NCBI GenBank assembly: GCA_900104565.1
Contig: LT629952.1
Coordinates: forward strand, 434,001-498,000
DNA: 64,000 nt
Direction: 5' to 3'
DNA from: Ruminococcaceae bacterium Marseille-P2935
GTDB taxonomy: Bacteria; Bacillota; Clostridia; Oscillospirales; Ruminococcaceae
Made by a program: the position numbers and the translations under genes. A model generated the notes under the pieces. The model had not been told where the DNA came from. It searched no databases and was given only the letters and a program-made list of their open reading frames with translations. Positions 1 to 6,643 of the stretch are shown here, piece after piece (the first letter of the stretch is position 1; the number at the start of each line of letters is the position of its first letter).

Positions 1-415
1 TAAAGGTGGTCAGGCGAAAAAAGTGCAAAAATATTACAGCCACAGAAAATACAACGATTTTCCAAGTAACTGTAACAAGGGCAATATGGAATTGTTTATG
101 CCCATTCGGGCGCTAGATACCGTGCCCAGCACGGTAAGCTCATAAAATCAAATAAGCGCAAGCAATCAGAAACAGGAAAACAAAGGTAACAGAAAAACTA
201 ATCCAAAACAATTTCATACTATCCTCCCGATCGGCGGGGTGCGGGTGCAAGCATGCTTGCTACCCTCGCCCCCGCCTCTCCTCTATCCTGCTACCAAACC
301 CCTCAAAATCCTCTCAGAGCGTTTCAATACATAAAAAGCATAACTTTAGCAAAATTCAAGTAAAAACGCATTACAAAGGATTTAAAAGGCCTTACAAGAA
401 AAATAAATAGAGTTT
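1..415. other. Noncoding region with strong hairpins (origin or packaging-signal candidate)
   Basis: No gene is supported here (repeated at 2907-3321). A perfect 8-bp stem with a 3-base loop lies at 118-136 (TACCGTGC / GCACGGTA). A GC-rich nested structure spans 233-276: outer GGCGGGG against CCCCCGCC and a perfect 14-bp palindrome GCAAGCATGCTTGC in the middle. Such structures in a rolling-circle element commonly mark the double-strand origin, single-strand initiation site or packaging signal; which of these applies is not decided by sequence alone. Confidence 0.55.
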
Positions 416-676
416 TCATATTTTGGAAGGAATAATTTCCGATAAATAAGAACGATTAGAGCCAAGAGGCTGAAAATAAACTAACTCATAAACAGAATCA
501 ATCACTAAATCAGGAAGCTTAATATTTGTAAAAACCTGAGCAGTACGATAACCAGTAAATCTTGAGGTATTCTCCTGATCAACAGAAACAACATGAAGCT
601 TAGTACCCTTAATAGAACGACCACTTTCTGTATCAACGAAATCAACCAGCTGCACACCTTTTAAAATTACCTTCAC
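416..676 (-). CDS. Small probable ssDNA-binding protein of the satellite (copy 1)
   Basis: The 86-aa product starts at a GTG (676) with GAGG nine bases upstream; a longer frame to 706 lacks a ribosome site. The sequence begins MKVILKGVQLVDF and is beta-rich with alternating hydrophobic residues and a conserved-looking VYELVYFQPLG segment. This pattern suits a small OB-fold ssDNA-binding protein like gene V proteins of filamentous phages, which coat the displaced single strand. The assignment rests on size, pattern and position between orf90 and the origin region, downstream in the same operon; no motif proves it. Identical in the second copy at 3322-3582. Confidence 0.55.
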   Translation of the reverse strand: MKVILKGVQLVDFVDTESGRSIKGTKLHVVSVDQENTSRFTGYRTAQVFTNIKLPDLVIDSVYELVYFQPLGSNRSYLSEIIPSKI

Positions 677-718
677 AATAAAAAACCTCACTTTACTTAT
701 TAGCAATATTTCCTTACA

Positions 719-757
719 GACCGGACCCGGCTGCTAAAGCTTTGCCGGGTTCCGGTC
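719..757. other. GC-rich stem-loop between orf90 and the ssDNA-binding gene
   Basis: GACCGGACCCGGC pairs with GCCGGGTTCCGGTC across a 12-base loop, with one bulge. No T-run follows on the minus strand, so it is better read as an mRNA processing or stabilising hairpin that sets the ratio of the downstream ssDNA-binding protein than as a terminator. Repeated at 3625-3663. Confidence 0.55.
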
Positions 758-771
758 TTCCCTTCTAACAA

Positions 772-1044
772 TTAAACATCTATACTATGATGAAAAATCC
801 TTACCGGATTAGGCAATGTAGAACAGGAAGACAACAACCGAGGGAACGACTCAGAAAAAACATCACAAACACAAGTATCATCAAAACTACAATAAGCAAT
901 TAAACAACAAGCTAAAAACTCATCACGAAGCGAAGCAATACGCTCTAAAAGATCGGGCTCTAATTCACAAAGAGAATCAAACGCACAAACAGCAAAACCA
1001 AAACGATTAATAAAATCCTCAGACACCGAAACTTCAATCTTCAT
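772..1044 (-). CDS. Satellite hypothetical protein orf90 (copy 1)
   Basis: The 90-aa product begins MKIEVSVSEDF. The ATG at 1044 is preferred over the frame start at 1062 because it sits inside the stop region of orf48 (11-base overlap), which implies translational coupling. The protein is acidic with several cysteines (CAFDSLC, CCLIAYC, CVCDVF). I do not recognise it. Its position in the operon between orf48 and the ssDNA-binding-like gene suggests a replication or maintenance accessory role. Second copy at 3678-3950. Confidence 0.65.
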   Translation of the reverse strand: MKIEVSVSEDFINRFGFAVCAFDSLCELEPDLLERIASLRDEFLACCLIAYCSFDDTCVCDVFSESFPRLLSSCSTLPNPVRIFHHSIDV

Positions 1045-1180
1045 AAAGCACCAATCCCCCATTACTCAAAAAATGAAAAAGCAACGCTTCTTTAACGTGG
1101 TTATGTTTAAAAGTCTCGCAAACATCCAACAGCCATAAAAGATCAGAAAAAGTTAATTCCATATTCTTACTAATTTCCAT
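1034..1180 (-). CDS. Satellite small protein orf48, first gene of the minus operon (copy 1)
   Basis: A 48-codon frame beginning MEISKNMELTFSDLL has a strong ribosome site (AAAGGGGTGG, spacing 5) and ends TGA overlapping the next start, so it is very probably a real gene although short. The product is a probable two-helix protein (FSDLLWLLDVCETF then HVKEALLFHFLSN). It is the first gene downstream of the promoter that faces the repressor. Function unknown. Identical in the second copy at 3940-4086. Confidence 0.7.
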   Translation of the reverse strand: MEISKNMELTFSDLLWLLDVCETFKHNHVKEALLFHFLSNGGLVLYED

Positions 1181-1206
1181 ACAACCACCCCTTTCTGTTT
1201 GAATAA

Positions 1207-1235
1207 ATTGTACTTTATAAGAACATATTAATCAA
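1207..1235 (-). promoter_or_regulatory. Sigma-A-type promoter of the satellite minus operon
   Basis: Read on the minus strand, TTGATT and TACAAT are separated by 17 bases, about 27 bases ahead of the orf48 start. The spacer contains the half-site AGAACAT, a half of the palindrome at 1251-1275, so binding of the adjacent repressor would occlude it. Copy at 4113-4141. Confidence 0.65.
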
Positions 1236-1250
1236 AGACGAAATAAAGCT

Positions 1251-1275
1251 ATAATGTTCTTTTAGAGAACATTAT
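1251..1275. promoter_or_regulatory. Palindromic operator for the satellite repressor
   Basis: ATAATGTTCT and AGAACATTAT form a perfect 10-bp inverted repeat around the 5-base centre TTTAG, in the intergenic region between the divergent orf48 operon and the XRE gene. A further half-site AAGAACAT lies at 1219-1226. Position and symmetry suit the binding site of the XRE protein encoded next to it. Copy at 4157-4181. Confidence 0.65.
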
Positions 1276-1350
1276 ACCCGTATAAACTCTTTATTACTTT
1301 GATTATCTTAAAATTAAATGTTATTCTAAAGGACAAAGGGGAGATAAAAC

Positions 1351-1554
1351 ATGGAACTAAAAGAAATATTAAAAGAAGAAAGAAGAAAACATGGTTATAC
1401 ACAACAACAAATTGCCGATAAACTATGTATAGCTAGAGGATCATATACAAAGTATGAAACAGGAGACAACACCCCAACTCTAGAAAACCTTATAAAACTA
1501 GCAGAACTATATAAAGTCTCTTTAGATTACCTTGCAGGGAGATACAAAGAATGA
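1351..1554 (+). CDS. XRE-family HTH repressor of the satellite (copy 1)
   Basis: This 67-aa protein is a single HTH_3/Cro-CI domain (TQQQIADKLCIARGSYTKYE as helix-turn-helix, followed by NLIKLAELYKVSLDYL). The start is supported by GGGGAG seven bases upstream. It diverges from the replication operon across a palindromic operator, the layout of RstR in CTX/RS1 phages, so it is probably the lysogeny-type repressor of Rep/operon transcription and of its own gene. It overlaps the next gene by four bases (ATGA). Copy at 4257-4460. Confidence 0.85.
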   Translation: MELKEILKEERRKHGYTQQQIADKLCIARGSYTKYETGDNTPTLENLIKLAELYKVSLDYLAGRYKE

Positions 1555-1775
1555 AGATAGAAAGAACATGTGAAACATGCCAACTAGGGTTTGACCCATT
1601 CTGTGAACCTCAAAAAGATAGCAACAACATATGCATTAATTGGGAACCAGAAATAAAGTTATTTGAAGAAATGGTAAACATGCTACCTGAAAAAGAAAGA
1701 AATAAATTTCTAATGTCAGGTCAAAACATGGAATGGCTATACAAAAGAATTGAGGAAATAACCGAAGACAAATAA
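1551..1775 (+). CDS. Cys-rich small protein co-transcribed with the repressor (copy 1)
   Basis: The 74-aa product is coupled to the repressor gene by an ATGA overlap. Its N-terminus carries C7-x2-C10, C18 and C28, enough for a zinc site, followed by an acidic helical tail (EIKLFEEMVNMLPEKERNKF). I do not recognise the family. Being transcribed with the repressor, it could modulate repressor activity or be an accessory like RstC, but nothing in the sequence proves this. Copy at 4457-4681. Confidence 0.7.
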   Translation: MKIERTCETCQLGFDPFCEPQKDSNNICINWEPEIKLFEEMVNMLPEKERNKFLMSGQNMEWLYKRIEEITEDK

Positions 1776-1781
1776 CCGTCC

Positions 1782-1858
1782 ACTTTCGCTAAATAACCGT
1801 TGTAGCGAAAGTTGAGAAAACAAAAAGCCGTGATACGCACCCAGCATATCACGGCTTT
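1782..1858. terminator. Two hairpins forming a bidirectional terminator region
   Basis: The first stem is ACTTTCGCTA / TAGCGAAAGT (1782-1812, 11-base loop). The second is AAAGCCGTGAT / ATCACGGCTTT (1824-1858), with A-rich and T-rich flanks on either side, suiting termination of the repressor operon (+) and, in the previous unit, of Rep (-). The first stem shares the TCGCTA / TAGCGA arms with the hairpin at 1886-1910 at the unit end, so it may instead take part in replication or integration. Copy at 4688-4764. Confidence 0.6.
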
Positions 1859-1885
1859 ACTTTGTTTTTTCAATTTTAAAATGAA

Positions 1886-1910
1886 TCGCTAAACCTGTAC
1901 CATTTAGCGA
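1886..1910. repeat. Hairpin at the unit junction
   Basis: TCGCTAAA and TTTAGCGA form a perfect 8-bp stem with a 9-base loop, four bases before the unit-unit junction (1914/1915). The same hairpin ends the array at 4792-4816. Folded single-stranded attachment sites of this kind are known for CTX-phi. Confidence 0.6.
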
Positions 1911-1917
1911 AATTGTA

Positions 1918-2778
1918 CTACATACTTTCCATGACTTCCCTAAGCTTCAACTGTTCAAACGTTAATGGTATAAACGTATCCTCAGGGTCTCCGAAGTCAT
2001 TCAAATCACTACAACATTCATTGTACCACGGTTCTAAATAATTGCCAACCGTAAACGCTTCATTCAAATAAGCCATACTACAAAAATCATCCTGATACTG
2101 CGGATTAAATTCCATGGGTACATCATCCATATCAAACACCAATTCAGGCCGTCTAAGCCCCTTAGAAGCCATTAGGACACGTTTACCCTTACCCATAGAC
2201 ACCAAATCCTTAGTGACGTATTTAGCTATGTAAGAAGCGCATTTTTCATGGTTACGAATCATAGAACAGTTAAACCAGCCACATTTACTAGAATAATACT
2301 GCCAATCCACATAACCTTTTGTATTGGGAACTTCAAAAAGCTGATCTCCTTCACGCTTCATCACAAATTCAGAAACAATTAAATCCTCTGGACGAATCCC
2401 ACGAACTAAACCATGAAAATGAATAGCCTTATCCTTGTGGTACTCGGGAACAATCAAATACCTAAAATCTGGTGAATAACGAACTTTGTAATTATTAAAA
2501 ACCTTTGTTATTCTGTTTCTACAAACATCAAAATTGTAACGATCAATCTTTTGGCCATCAAAGGTAAATGTACAAAAATAATCAAACTGGTTGCACAAGG
2601 CTAAATCTCGAATAGTCCGGCGAGTACGTGCCAAATTATTCAAATATTTTTCATCCTGCTCTAAAGAATCCAATATTTTTTTAGTATTCTCCCCTGCCCT
2701 ACCGCGGTCACCTTTGAAATAAATATGCTTGTAAGCAACCTCTTTCATAGGATATTCATAGATTCTGTAATACGACAT
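1918..2778 (-). CDS. HUH-type rolling-circle replication initiator (Rep)
   Basis: This 286-aa protein has the three motifs of HUH endonucleases: motif I FCTFTF (68-73), motif II HFHGLV with the metal ligands H120 and H122, and motif III YIAKYVTK with candidate nucleophiles Y183 and Y187. It would nick the element origin and attach to the 5' end to start rolling-circle replication. The start ATG has GAGGATG eight bases upstream. The stop codon lies three bases past the unit junction, so the final codons of Rep depend on the neighbouring sequence at the junction. Rep proteins of this size occur in Gram-positive filamentous phages and small plasmids. Only one copy falls in the window. Confidence 0.85.
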   Translation of the reverse strand: MSYYRIYEYPMKEVAYKHIYFKGDRGRAGENTKKILDSLEQDEKYLNNLARTRRTIRDLALCNQFDYFCTFTFDGQKIDRYNFDVCRNRITKVFNNYKVRYSPDFRYLIVPEYHKDKAIHFHGLVRGIRPEDLIVSEFVMKREGDQLFEVPNTKGYVDWQYYSSKCGWFNCSMIRNHEKCASYIAKYVTKDLVSMGKGKRVLMASKGLRRPELVFDMDDVPMEFNPQYQDDFCSMAYLNEAFTVGNYLEPWYNECCSDLNDFGDPEDTFIPLTFEQLKLREVMESM

Positions 2779-3321
2779 GTAATGTCACATCCTCTACTTT
2801 TGGTATCAGGAAGACGTTAGTCAGATCGCTAATGAGTGAATTATGATATGTTGTCTAGTATAGGGAAACCTGATCGTAACTTTTGGTAGATGAATTACCT
2901 GCTAAATAAAGGTGGTCAGGCGAAAAAAGTGCAAAAATATTACAGCCACAGAAAATACAACGATTTTCCAAGTAACTGTAACAAGGGCAATATGGAATTG
3001 TTTATGCCCATTCGGGCGCTAGATACCGTGCCCAGCACGGTAAGCTCATAAAATCAAATAAGCGCAAGCAATCAGAAACAGGAAAACAAAGGTAACAGAA
3101 AAACTAATCCAAAACAATTTCATACTATCCTCCCGATCGGCGGGGTGCGGGTGCAAGCATGCTTGCTCCCCTCGCCCCCGCCTCTCCTCTATCCTGCTAC
3201 CAAACCCCTCAAAATCCTCTCAGAGCGTTTCAATACATAAAAAGCATAACTTTAGCAAAATTCAAGTAAAAACGCATTACAAAGGATTTAAAAGGCCTTA
3301 CAAGAAAAATAAATAGAGTTT
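2779..3321. other. Noncoding region upstream of Rep with the hairpins of the unit
   Basis: No gene is seen in these 543 bases. Two near-identical direct repeats (TACTTTTGGTA near 2798 and AACTTTTGGTA near 2880) lie just upstream of Rep. The 8-bp stem (3024-3042) and the GC-rich nested palindrome (3139-3182) described for copy 1 follow. This is the likely place of the Rep promoter and the double-strand origin. Confidence 0.5.
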
Positions 3322-3582
3322 TCATATTTTGGAAGGAATAATTTCCGATAAATAAGAACGATTAGAGCCAAGAGGCTGAAAATAAACTAACTCATAAACA
3401 GAATCAATCACTAAATCAGGAAGCTTAATATTTGTAAAAACCTGAGCAGTACGATAACCAGTAAATCTTGAGGTATTCTCCTGATCAACAGAAACAACAT
3501 GAAGCTTAGTACCCTTAATAGAACGACCACTTTCTGTATCAACGAAATCAACCAGCTGCACACCTTTTAAAATTACCTTCAC
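3322..3582 (-). CDS. Small probable ssDNA-binding protein of the satellite (copy 2)
   Basis: Identical to the copy at 416-676 (86 aa, GTG start with GAGG upstream). In this complete unit it is the last gene of the orf48-orf90 operon and is followed by the hairpin-rich region and then Rep. OB-fold, gene-V-like assignment is from size, beta-rich pattern and context only. Confidence 0.55.
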   Translation of the reverse strand: MKVILKGVQLVDFVDTESGRSIKGTKLHVVSVDQENTSRFTGYRTAQVFTNIKLPDLVIDSVYELVYFQPLGSNRSYLSEIIPSKI

Positions 3583-3677
3583 AATAAAAAACCTCACTTT
3601 ACTTATTAGCAATATTTCCTTACAGACCGGACCCGGCTGCTAAAGCTTTGCCGGGTTCCGGTCTTCCCTTCTAACAA

Positions 3678-3950
3678 TTAAACATCTATACTATGATGAA
3701 AAATCCTTACCGGATTAGGCAATGTAGAACAGGAAGACAACAACCGAGGGAACGACTCAGAAAAAACATCACAAACACAAGTATCATCAAAACTACAATA
3801 AGCAATTAAACAACAAGCTAAAAACTCATCACGAAGCGAAGCAATACGCTCTAAAAGATCGGGCTCTAATTCACAAAGAGAATCAAACGCACAAACAGCA
3901 AAACCAAAACGATTAATAAAATCCTCAGACACCGAAACTTCAATCTTCAT
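3678..3950 (-). CDS. Satellite hypothetical protein orf90 (copy 2)
   Basis: Identical to the copy at 772-1044; 90 aa, acidic and Cys-containing, translationally coupled to orf48 by an 11-base overlap. Unrecognised family. Confidence 0.65.
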   Translation of the reverse strand: MKIEVSVSEDFINRFGFAVCAFDSLCELEPDLLERIASLRDEFLACCLIAYCSFDDTCVCDVFSESFPRLLSSCSTLPNPVRIFHHSIDV

Positions 3951-4086
3951 AAAGCACCAATCCCCCATTACTCAAAAAATGAAAAAGCAACGCTTCTTTA
4001 ACGTGGTTATGTTTAAAAGTCTCGCAAACATCCAACAGCCATAAAAGATCAGAAAAAGTTAATTCCATATTCTTACTAATTTCCAT
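3940..4086 (-). CDS. Satellite small protein orf48 (copy 2)
   Basis: Identical to the frame at 1034-1180; 48 aa, good ribosome site, first gene of the minus-strand operon. Unrecognised family. Confidence 0.7.
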   Translation of the reverse strand: MEISKNMELTFSDLLWLLDVCETFKHNHVKEALLFHFLSNGGLVLYED

Positions 4087-4156
4087 ACAACCACCCCTTT
4101 CTGTTTGAATAAATTGTACTTTATAAGAACATATTAATCAAAGACGAAATAAAGCT

Positions 4157-4181
4157 ATAATGTTCTTTTAGAGAACATTAT
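4157..4181. promoter_or_regulatory. Palindromic operator (copy 2)
   Basis: Same 10-bp inverted repeat (ATAATGTTCT / AGAACATTAT) as at 1251-1275, between the divergent orf48 operon and the XRE gene of the complete unit. Confidence 0.65.
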
Positions 4182-4256
4182 ACCCGTATAAACTCTTTAT
4201 TACTTTGATTATCTTAAAATTAAATGTTATTCTAAAGGACAAAGGGGAGATAAAAC

Positions 4257-4460
4257 ATGGAACTAAAAGAAATATTAAAAGAAGAAAGAAGAAAACATGG
4301 TTATACACAACAACAAATTGCCGATAAACTATGTATAGCTAGAGGATCATATACAAAGTATGAAACAGGAGACAACACCCCAACTCTAGAAAACCTTATA
4401 AAACTAGCAGAACTATATAAAGTCTCTTTAGATTACCTTGCAGGGAGATACAAAGAATGA
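4257..4460 (+). CDS. XRE-family HTH repressor of the satellite (copy 2)
   Basis: Identical to the gene at 1351-1554 (67 aa, one HTH_3 domain). Two repressor genes in the array would raise repressor dose and immunity to superinfection by the same element, as in CTX/RS1 arrays. Confidence 0.85.
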   Translation: MELKEILKEERRKHGYTQQQIADKLCIARGSYTKYETGDNTPTLENLIKLAELYKVSLDYLAGRYKE

Positions 4461-4681
4461 AGATAGAAAGAACATGTGAAACATGCCAACTAGGGTTTGA
4501 CCCATTCTGTGAACCTCAAAAAGATAGCAACAACATATGCATTAATTGGGAACCAGAAATAAAGTTATTTGAAGAAATGGTAAACATGCTACCTGAAAAA
4601 GAAAGAAATAAATTTCTAATGTCAGGTCAAAACATGGAATGGCTATACAAAAGAATTGAGGAAATAACCGAAGACAAATAA
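4457..4681 (+). CDS. Cys-rich small protein co-transcribed with the repressor (copy 2)
   Basis: Identical to the gene at 1551-1775; 74 aa with four N-terminal cysteines and an acidic helical tail; overlaps the repressor stop by ATGA. Function unknown. Confidence 0.7.
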   Translation: MKIERTCETCQLGFDPFCEPQKDSNNICINWEPEIKLFEEMVNMLPEKERNKFLMSGQNMEWLYKRIEEITEDK

Positions 4682-4804
4682 CCGTCCACTTTCGCTAAAT
4701 AACCGTTGTAGCGAAAGTTGAGAAAACAAAAAGCCGTGATACGCACCCAGCATATCACGGCTTTACTTTGTTTTTTCAATTTTAAAATGAATCGCTAAAC
4801 CTGT

Positions 4805-4832
4805 ACCATTTAGCGAAATTATTATGATTTAT
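4805..4832. other. Right attachment site of the satellite array (dif-like candidate)
   Basis: Repeat identity stops between 4820 and 4821. The 28-base window around the junction contains TTATGATTTAT (4822-4832), similar to the XerD arm of dif (TTATGTTAAAT in E. coli, TTATGTAAACT in B. subtilis), and ACCATTTAGCG in the XerC-arm position, which matches poorly. A XerCD-type attachment site is a reasonable reading because the unit has no integrase, but only about half of the 28 positions agree with the B. subtilis site. Confidence 0.35.
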
Positions 4833-5452
4833 TTTAACATATTTCCCTTTCACTGTCAAATAATTAAATTGGTCAATTTATATAGATTCAAATCTCACTC
4901 TTACCATGGTATGGCGTAGTTAGTCTAATTATCTATTTTTAGGCGCAGTTTACAAAATTTGAAATATCATTTTTAAGTATAATAGTTATTCTTTATCCAA
5001 TTGTGGTTGTGAACCTCAGGTACCATAAGTTTTTTTAAGTCCCAGACTTTACTTTAATGGAAGGAGCGCCAAAGTTCTATAATAGTCTTTTAATCGAGTT
5101 TTATTAACAATACAGGCATTATAGTCAATAAATAATCATTGTTAAATATTTATCAATTAAATTAATATTTTTTCGATAAGTTTATTTTACCAATCAGTTT
5201 GTTTCCAATACTTACAATATAGCAATTATTTCAAATTCCTTTTTAATACCGTGACAAAAAGAGTTTTTTCCTTGTAATGCCTCTCCCCTTCCCTGTATCA
5301 ATAATTGGGGTATAAATTTGCCAACCTAATACTTGGATTGGCAAATTTATACCTCTTGTATTTTAAATTTTTAATGTTCAAACTGCTGCACCCGCTTTTT
5401 CTGAAATATATAATAGTATAACCCCGGGACAGATTGTGTTAGCTATTATATT
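4833..5452. other. AT-rich gene-free region with one large inverted repeat
   Basis: About 620 bases without a supportable gene, between the satellite junction and the ABC permease. A perfect 16-bp inverted repeat (arms 5309-5324 and 5338-5353, GGTATAAATTTGCCAA and complement, 13-base loop) lies near the permease end. Weak T-runs follow it on the plus strand, so it may end a plus-strand transcript or be a protein site. The rest looks like decayed sequence. Confidence 0.5.
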
Positions 5453-6643
5453 CTACTCAAAGCGCAGTGCATCCACAGGTTTTAATTTTGCAGCTGTCAT
5501 GGCAGGATATGCTCCAAAGACGATACCTATAGAAATTGAAAATGCTATGCAAAATAAGATCATTTTAATATTAGGAACAAAGCTAATCGAAAAAATTATA
5601 CAACCAATCCAAACAATTGCTAAGCCCAAGGCACAGCCAATTATACTGCCCAACGCAGACATGGTAAACGCTTCAAATAAAAACTCCAGAACGATAACAC
5701 CTTTACTGGCACCAATTGACTTTTTAATTCCAATTTCTCTGGTTCTTTCATTTACCGATACCAACATAACTGTCATAATTCCCAGCCCGGCAACTACCAG
5801 CGAAACCCCTGCAACGGCCGCTAATACGATTGTAACGGTTGATAAAATATTATCCAATTTATCTTTTTGCTCCATCATATTTTGCGAACGATAACCAGAG
5901 TTAATCCCTGCAGTTCGTTCTAATGCTGATACAATACGTACCCCGGTGGAATCCATAGAATAGGCAGGGTTTATTTTTACGGCAATCTGGTCAAAATTTG
6001 TACGTCCGCTTATTCCCTGCATGGTAGTATAAGGTATATATACAAAAGATGGAATATACTGCCCCAGCATATTCTGCAAAATGTTGCCGCCTGATGCTGC
6101 AACTCCAATGATTTCAAACTCTGACATTCTCCCCTCGGTTTGCAGTGTTAAGCTTTTTCCTACCACATTGGAGCGATGATAGAAAACTTTAGCAGTATTT
6201 TCGTCTACAATACAGACATTGGCCGCCGTATTGATATCGGTTTTATTGATTAACCTGCCATAAATCGGTTCCAGAGAGATTACCTGTTTAGCACCCGCAT
6301 CAATTCCCCAAACAATGCTTTCGGCAACCAGATCGTGCATATAGGTAGGCAGGTACTCCACCATAATGGGGATTGCCTGTTCCACCCCCGAAATAGAACG
6401 TACTGTTTCCAATTGGTTTGCTGACAAAGATGCGTCCGTTACTTTTTTATCGGTAGTAATTGAAATTCCACCAATACCTAAGCTATTCAGTTCCTGGTTG
6501 ACAGTATCTTTGCCAATGTCTCCGATTGCAGATATGACAACAACAGAGGCTACCCCAATTACAATGCTTAATATGGTTAAAAAATTCCGAAATTTTTTTC
6601 TGGTAAGATTTTTAATTCCAAAGCGGATATGATCCATTACCAA
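5453..6643 (-). CDS. MacB/FtsX-type ABC transporter permease
   Basis: The 396-aa protein has the MacB_PCD-FtsX layout: N-terminal membrane helix (FRNFLTILSIVIGVASVVVIS, about 18-40), a ~220-residue extracytoplasmic domain, and three C-terminal helices (about 270-295, 320-345, 355-385) with the VNERTREIGIKKSIGAS signature before the second. It overlaps the upstream membrane-fusion gene by seven bases, so the two form one unit. Such permeases need a LolD/MacB-type ATPase, yet none lies on either side; downstream is gene-free DNA and the satellite array. Either the ATPase is encoded elsewhere or it was lost. Substrate unknown (peptide, lipid or drug export are family roles). Confidence 0.9.
   Translation of the reverse strand: MVMDHIRFGIKNLTRKKFRNFLTILSIVIGVASVVVISAIGDIGKDTVNQELNSLGIGGISITTDKKVTDASLSANQLETVRSISGVEQAIPIMVEYLPTYMHDLVAESIVWGIDAGAKQVISLEPIYGRLINKTDINTAANVCIVDENTAKVFYHRSNVVGKSLTLQTEGRMSEFEIIGVAASGGNILQNMLGQYIPSFVYIPYTTMQGISGRTNFDQIAVKINPAYSMDSTGVRIVSALERTAGINSGYRSQNMMEQKDKLDNILSTVTIVLAAVAGVSLVVAGLGIMTVMLVSVNERTREIGIKKSIGASKGVIVLEFLFEAFTMSALGSIIGCALGLAIVWIGCIIFSISFVPNIKMILFCIAFSISIGIVFGAYPAMTAAKLKPVDALRFE

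Larger units (their letters stand above)
1..1914. repeat. Partial upstream unit of the 2,906-bp tandem array
   Basis: Position x here matches position x+2906 throughout; base 1 corresponds to base 2907. The stretch carries the ssDNA-binding-like gene, two small minus-strand genes, the repressor gene and the Cys-rich gene, but its own Rep lies beyond the window edge. I saw one base difference between the copies (A at 262, C at 3168). The number of units further upstream cannot be seen. Confidence 0.95.
1915..4820. mobile_element. Complete unit of an RS1-like rolling-circle satellite element
   Basis: The repeat identity ends after 4820, where flanking sequence begins. The matching point in the upstream copy is 1914, so one full linear unit is 1915-4820 (2,906 bp). 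Order in the unit: Rep (-), 543-bp noncoding region with hairpins, ssDNA-binding-like gene (-), orf90 (-), orf48 (-), operator, XRE repressor (+), orf74 (+), terminator hairpins, end hairpin. There is no integrase, so integration by host XerC/XerD or by Rep is inferred. A small satellite of a filamentous phage (RS1 type: repressor, Rep, ssDNA-binding/integration protein, accessory gene) is the best analogy. An integrated rolling-circle plasmid is the alternative. Confidence 0.75.

Noticed and set aside
1251-1275. LexA/SOS box in the satellite operator
   Set aside because: The half-sites face as ATGTTCT...AGAACAT, the opposite order to the Firmicute LexA site CGAAC-N4-GTTCG; it fits the neighbouring XRE repressor better.
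1-4820. Tandem copies as a pure assembly duplication
   Set aside because: A base difference between the copies and the defined junction next to a hairpin favour a real array, although long reads are needed to count units.
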